NCBI GenBank assembly: GCA_001790645.1
Contig: MGDB01000108.1
Span: 1-15,380, forward strand
Source: Candidatus Schekmanbacteria bacterium GWA2_38_11
GTDB lineage: Bacteria > Schekmanbacteria > GWA2-38-11
Direction: 5' to 3'
DNA: 15,380 bases
In this document: positions 14,025 to 15,380 of the stretch, piece after piece
Layout: each line of letters begins with the position of its first letter
How positions within the stretch are numbered: the first letter of the stretch is position 1
Notes under the pieces: generated by a model
Seen by the model: the letters and a program-made list of their open reading frames with translations, nothing else
Databases searched by the model: none
Told to the model about the DNA's origin: nothing
Made by a program: the position numbers and the translations under genes

Positions 14025-14154
14025 AGCCTGTTGTATTCCTCTTGTTCGAAAAATTCCCTTTGGCATTTTATACCGAATTGAACCTGAAGAAATTGTTATT
14101 ATTGCTGTAGCACATTTACGACGTAAGCCTGGTTATTGGAAAAAAAAGGTATGA
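14021..14154 (+). pseudogene. ParE/RelE-type toxin, deleted and frameshifted remnant
   Basis: The frame from ATG 14021 begins MKPVVFL, a usual toxin start, but then reads nonsense to a TAG at 14108-14110. In another frame, from about 14041, the sequence reads LVRKIPFGILYRIEPEEIVI and then IAVAHLRRKPGYWKKKV, with stop 14152-14154. This is the typical C-terminus of the family (FPFGxxYRIE, AVxHxRRxP, W). The two halves join at about 14040. A middle stretch, probably some 50-60 codons, has been lost with a change of frame. The catalytic C-terminal residues are still coded, but no full-length toxin can be made. The ribosome-site-free ATGA overlap shows the original translational coupling. Confidence 0.8.
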
Positions 14155-14241
14155 ATAATTCTAACAATTCTCTGAAGTCTTGCTGTACTTACATGATATT
14201 GTTTTCTTAAATACTCTATTGCCACAATGCATTCCTCGGCA

Positions 14242-14589
14242 TTATGCTTTTTCTAAATCCTCTAAAACCTCGATTATCATTGGTTTTAATCTTGGAATTT
14301 CCTCTTTTACAACAAGCCAAACAGTCTCAAAATCCACGATAAAATAGCCATGAATGATTTTATCTCTCATACCTGCCATATCGCGCCATGGGACGGATGG
14401 ATGCTTATTTCTTATCTCTTCAGGTATATTTTTGGTTGCTTCTCCAATAACTTCAATGCATCTTATAACCGCATCGCATGCTTTATTGTCTTTAAGAAAT
14501 TTTTCAAAGCTAAGACCCTTAACATGTGCTTCAGCCCTTTCCATATATTCAAGAATGTCCCTAATATAAAGTAATACACTTCTTTTCAT
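14242..14589 (-). CDS. hepT: HepT-family toxin (HEPN RNase, DUF86)
   Basis: A 115-residue all-helical HEPN protein of the HepT type. The RNase motif Rx4HxY is intact: Arg75, His80, Tyr82 in MRDKIIHGYF, and VIRCIEVIGEATKNIP near 41-56 is the family's dimer-forming helix. In studied members HepT cuts RNA and is silenced when the partner nucleotidyltransferase MntA puts AMP groups on the tyrosine of this motif; this is family knowledge. Its ATG overlaps the stop of the upstream mntA by 4 bases (ATGA), so the two are translated together, antitoxin first. Nothing looks broken. About 90 bases separate it from the dead toxin of the next locus. Confidence 0.9.
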   Translation of the reverse strand: MKRSVLLYIRDILEYMERAEAHVKGLSFEKFLKDNKACDAVIRCIEVIGEATKNIPEEIRNKHPSVPWRDMAGMRDKIIHGYFIVDFETVWLVVKEEIPRLKPMIIEVLEDLEKA

Positions 14590-14879
14590 ACCGGAACAGC
14601 CTCGCTTAAAATAACATCCTTCAATTCTTTACGAATATTTTTTTTGGGAATAATATCAGCTTTGATTCCGAGAAAATCGGAAATGTAGTTTTCAAGAGAA
14701 ACTATCTGAAGAAGGCTTACAGGCTTTTCAAACTCCACTAAAATATCTACATCACTTGACTCTTTTTGTTCACTTTTAACATAAGAACCAAATATGCTAA
14801 CCTCTTTAACCTTATATTTTTCTTTAAGCTCTTCTTTGTGTTCTGCCAGTATCTTCTTTATTTCATCAAGGGTTCTCAT
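14586..14879 (-). CDS. mntA: MntA-type nucleotidyltransferase antitoxin
   Basis: A 97-residue minimal nucleotidyltransferase. GSYVKSEQKESSDVDILVEF holds the GSx10DxD signature with Gly31-Ser32, Asp43 and Asp45, the metal and nucleotide site; a third acidic residue is supplied by DIIP near 75-78. It has no other domain. In the HepT/MntA system this protein transfers AMP to HepT and so disarms it. The start is set by GGAGGG at 14888-14893, 8 bases from the ATG. A promoter with TTGTAA and TATTAT boxes lies 53-81 bases upstream. It is the first gene of a two-gene operon with hepT. Confidence 0.9.
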   Translation of the reverse strand: MRTLDEIKKILAEHKEELKEKYKVKEVSIFGSYVKSEQKESSDVDILVEFEKPVSLLQIVSLENYISDFLGIKADIIPKKNIRKELKDVILSEAVPV

Positions 14880-14931
14880 ATTTCCATCCCTCCAACAGTC
14901 TTTTAAACTATGGCTTGATATATTTAAAAAA

Positions 14932-14960
14932 ATAATATCATTCTATTTATTAATTTACAA
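14932..14960 (-). promoter_or_regulatory. Sigma70-like promoter of the mntA-hepT operon
   Basis: On the minus strand TTGTAA (14960-14955) is followed, after exactly 17 bases, by TATTAT (14937-14932). The -10 matches the consensus at five of six positions. The start of transcription would be near 14925, leaving a leader of about 45 bases. Confidence 0.55.
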
Positions 14961-15130
14961 TTAAAAAATCGAATCCGAGTTAGTTGCCAGTGGCCACTAT
15001 CAGGTTGAATACTTGGCAGGGTTGTTCACATCATACTATTCAGCGGAGTGACTATCTTAAACCTGTCAAAATCTATTTTGATTCCTAATTAAATGGGATG
15101 GTTGTCTCCTTTAGCCTTTCAGCAAAAAGA
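14961..15130. other. Gene-free region upstream of mntA
   Basis: No gene is recognised. It contains the 10-base palindrome AGTGGCCACT at 14989-14998. The rest is AT-rich and shows no repeat related to those elsewhere in the window. Confidence 0.4.
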
Positions 15131-15159
15131 TTGACAATACACCCTTCAAAATATATATT
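15131..15159 (+). promoter_or_regulatory. Strong sigma70-like promoter, target unclear
   Basis: A perfect TTGACA (15131-15136), a 17-base spacer and TATATT (15154-15159, five of six). Transcription would run right from about 15166 through a stretch with several possible stems (GTTCC with GGAAC, AGGT with ACCT, GGTTG with CAACC) and no clear start codon. A second TTGACA lies at 15315-15320 without a good -10; an ATG at 15351 opens a frame to the window end but has no ribosome site. Confidence 0.45.
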
Positions 15160-15380
15160 TCAGACAATTGTGGAATAAGTTTAAAAGGAAACATTAGACA
15201 AAAAAGGATTGCGAAGCGAAAAAAACAGAACACTCAGGTTCCAAAAAAGGTTGTAGTACCTGTTTGGGAACAGAAGGGCTACGCCGGGAAACAGAGCAAC
15301 CGCAGGCAATGAGCTTGACAAAAAGCTAATATTGTTTTTCATTGTATTACATGAAAAGATCAATACTGACAATCCGGTTA

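Noticed and set aside
14156..14241. Frame on the minus strand just past hepT reading AEECIVAIEYLRKQYHVSTA, vaguely like an FtsK gamma-type winged helix
   Set aside because: It has no start codon, lies out of frame with hepT, is under 40 codons and the likeness is weak; at most a decayed fragment.
15228..15312. Possible riboswitch (c-di-GMP, ZTP or cobalamin) in the stem-rich stretch
   Set aside because: I compared it with remembered consensus cores and none matched; only generic stems can be supported.
15181..15372. 63-residue minus-strand frame at the right end
   Set aside because: No ribosome site, composition unlike the real genes, and it overlaps the promoter-driven plus-strand stretch.

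Overview
The window looks like a piece of chromosome from an uncultivated, low-GC, Gram-negative bacterium. Two lipoboxes, a periplasmic parvulin and a DUF799-type lipoprotein point to an outer membrane. A standalone acyl-CoA mutase subunit, a thiolase, a family III CoA-transferase and AGG/AGA/ATA-rich codon use would fit a Desulfobacterota-, Nitrospirota- or Schekmanbacteria-like anaerobe, but the assignment is inference and no 16S or other marker is present.

Layout. On the minus strand, from 8021 down to 1, lie a thioredoxin-fold protein, a parvulin-type peptidyl-prolyl isomerase overlapping queF by 4 bases, then a four-gene acyl-CoA block (thiolase, split acyl-CoA mutase large subunit, CaiB/BaiF CoA-transferase, methylmalonyl-CoA-epimerase-like VOC protein), then a rhodanese lipoprotein closely followed by the first 34 codons of nth (endonuclease III). 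From 8168 the plus strand carries a DUF799-like lipoprotein, uvrA and a membrane-anchored SGNH hydrolase. After a minus-strand DUF2784 membrane protein, the right end holds two toxin-antitoxin loci: an intact antitoxin with a deleted, frameshifted ParE/RelE toxin, and an apparently intact MntA/HepT pair. The last 500 bases hold two sigma70-like promoters but no convincing gene.

How the genes work together. The block from 5938 to 701 reads as a carbon-skeleton pathway: a CoA-transferase activates an acid, a B12-dependent mutase rearranges the acyl-CoA, a VOC protein could epimerise it, and a thiolase cleaves or condenses. The B12-binding small subunit is not in the window. The mutase keeps the radical and carboxylate residues (equivalents of Tyr89, Arg207, His244) but has lost most residues that hold CoA in methylmalonyl-CoA mutase, and the epimerase-like protein has lost a conserved metal-ligand histidine. 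The substrate is therefore probably not plain methylmalonyl-CoA.

The most unusual feature is the intergenic DNA. Almost every gap is filled with small repeats: degenerate 7-base tandem tracts just after stop codons, self-complementary AT-rich heptad islands, a two-hairpin element in two copies, and a 20-base palindrome that sits inside two different host repeats. One such composite supplies the C-terminus and stop codon of queF, and another abuts the uvrA start codon.
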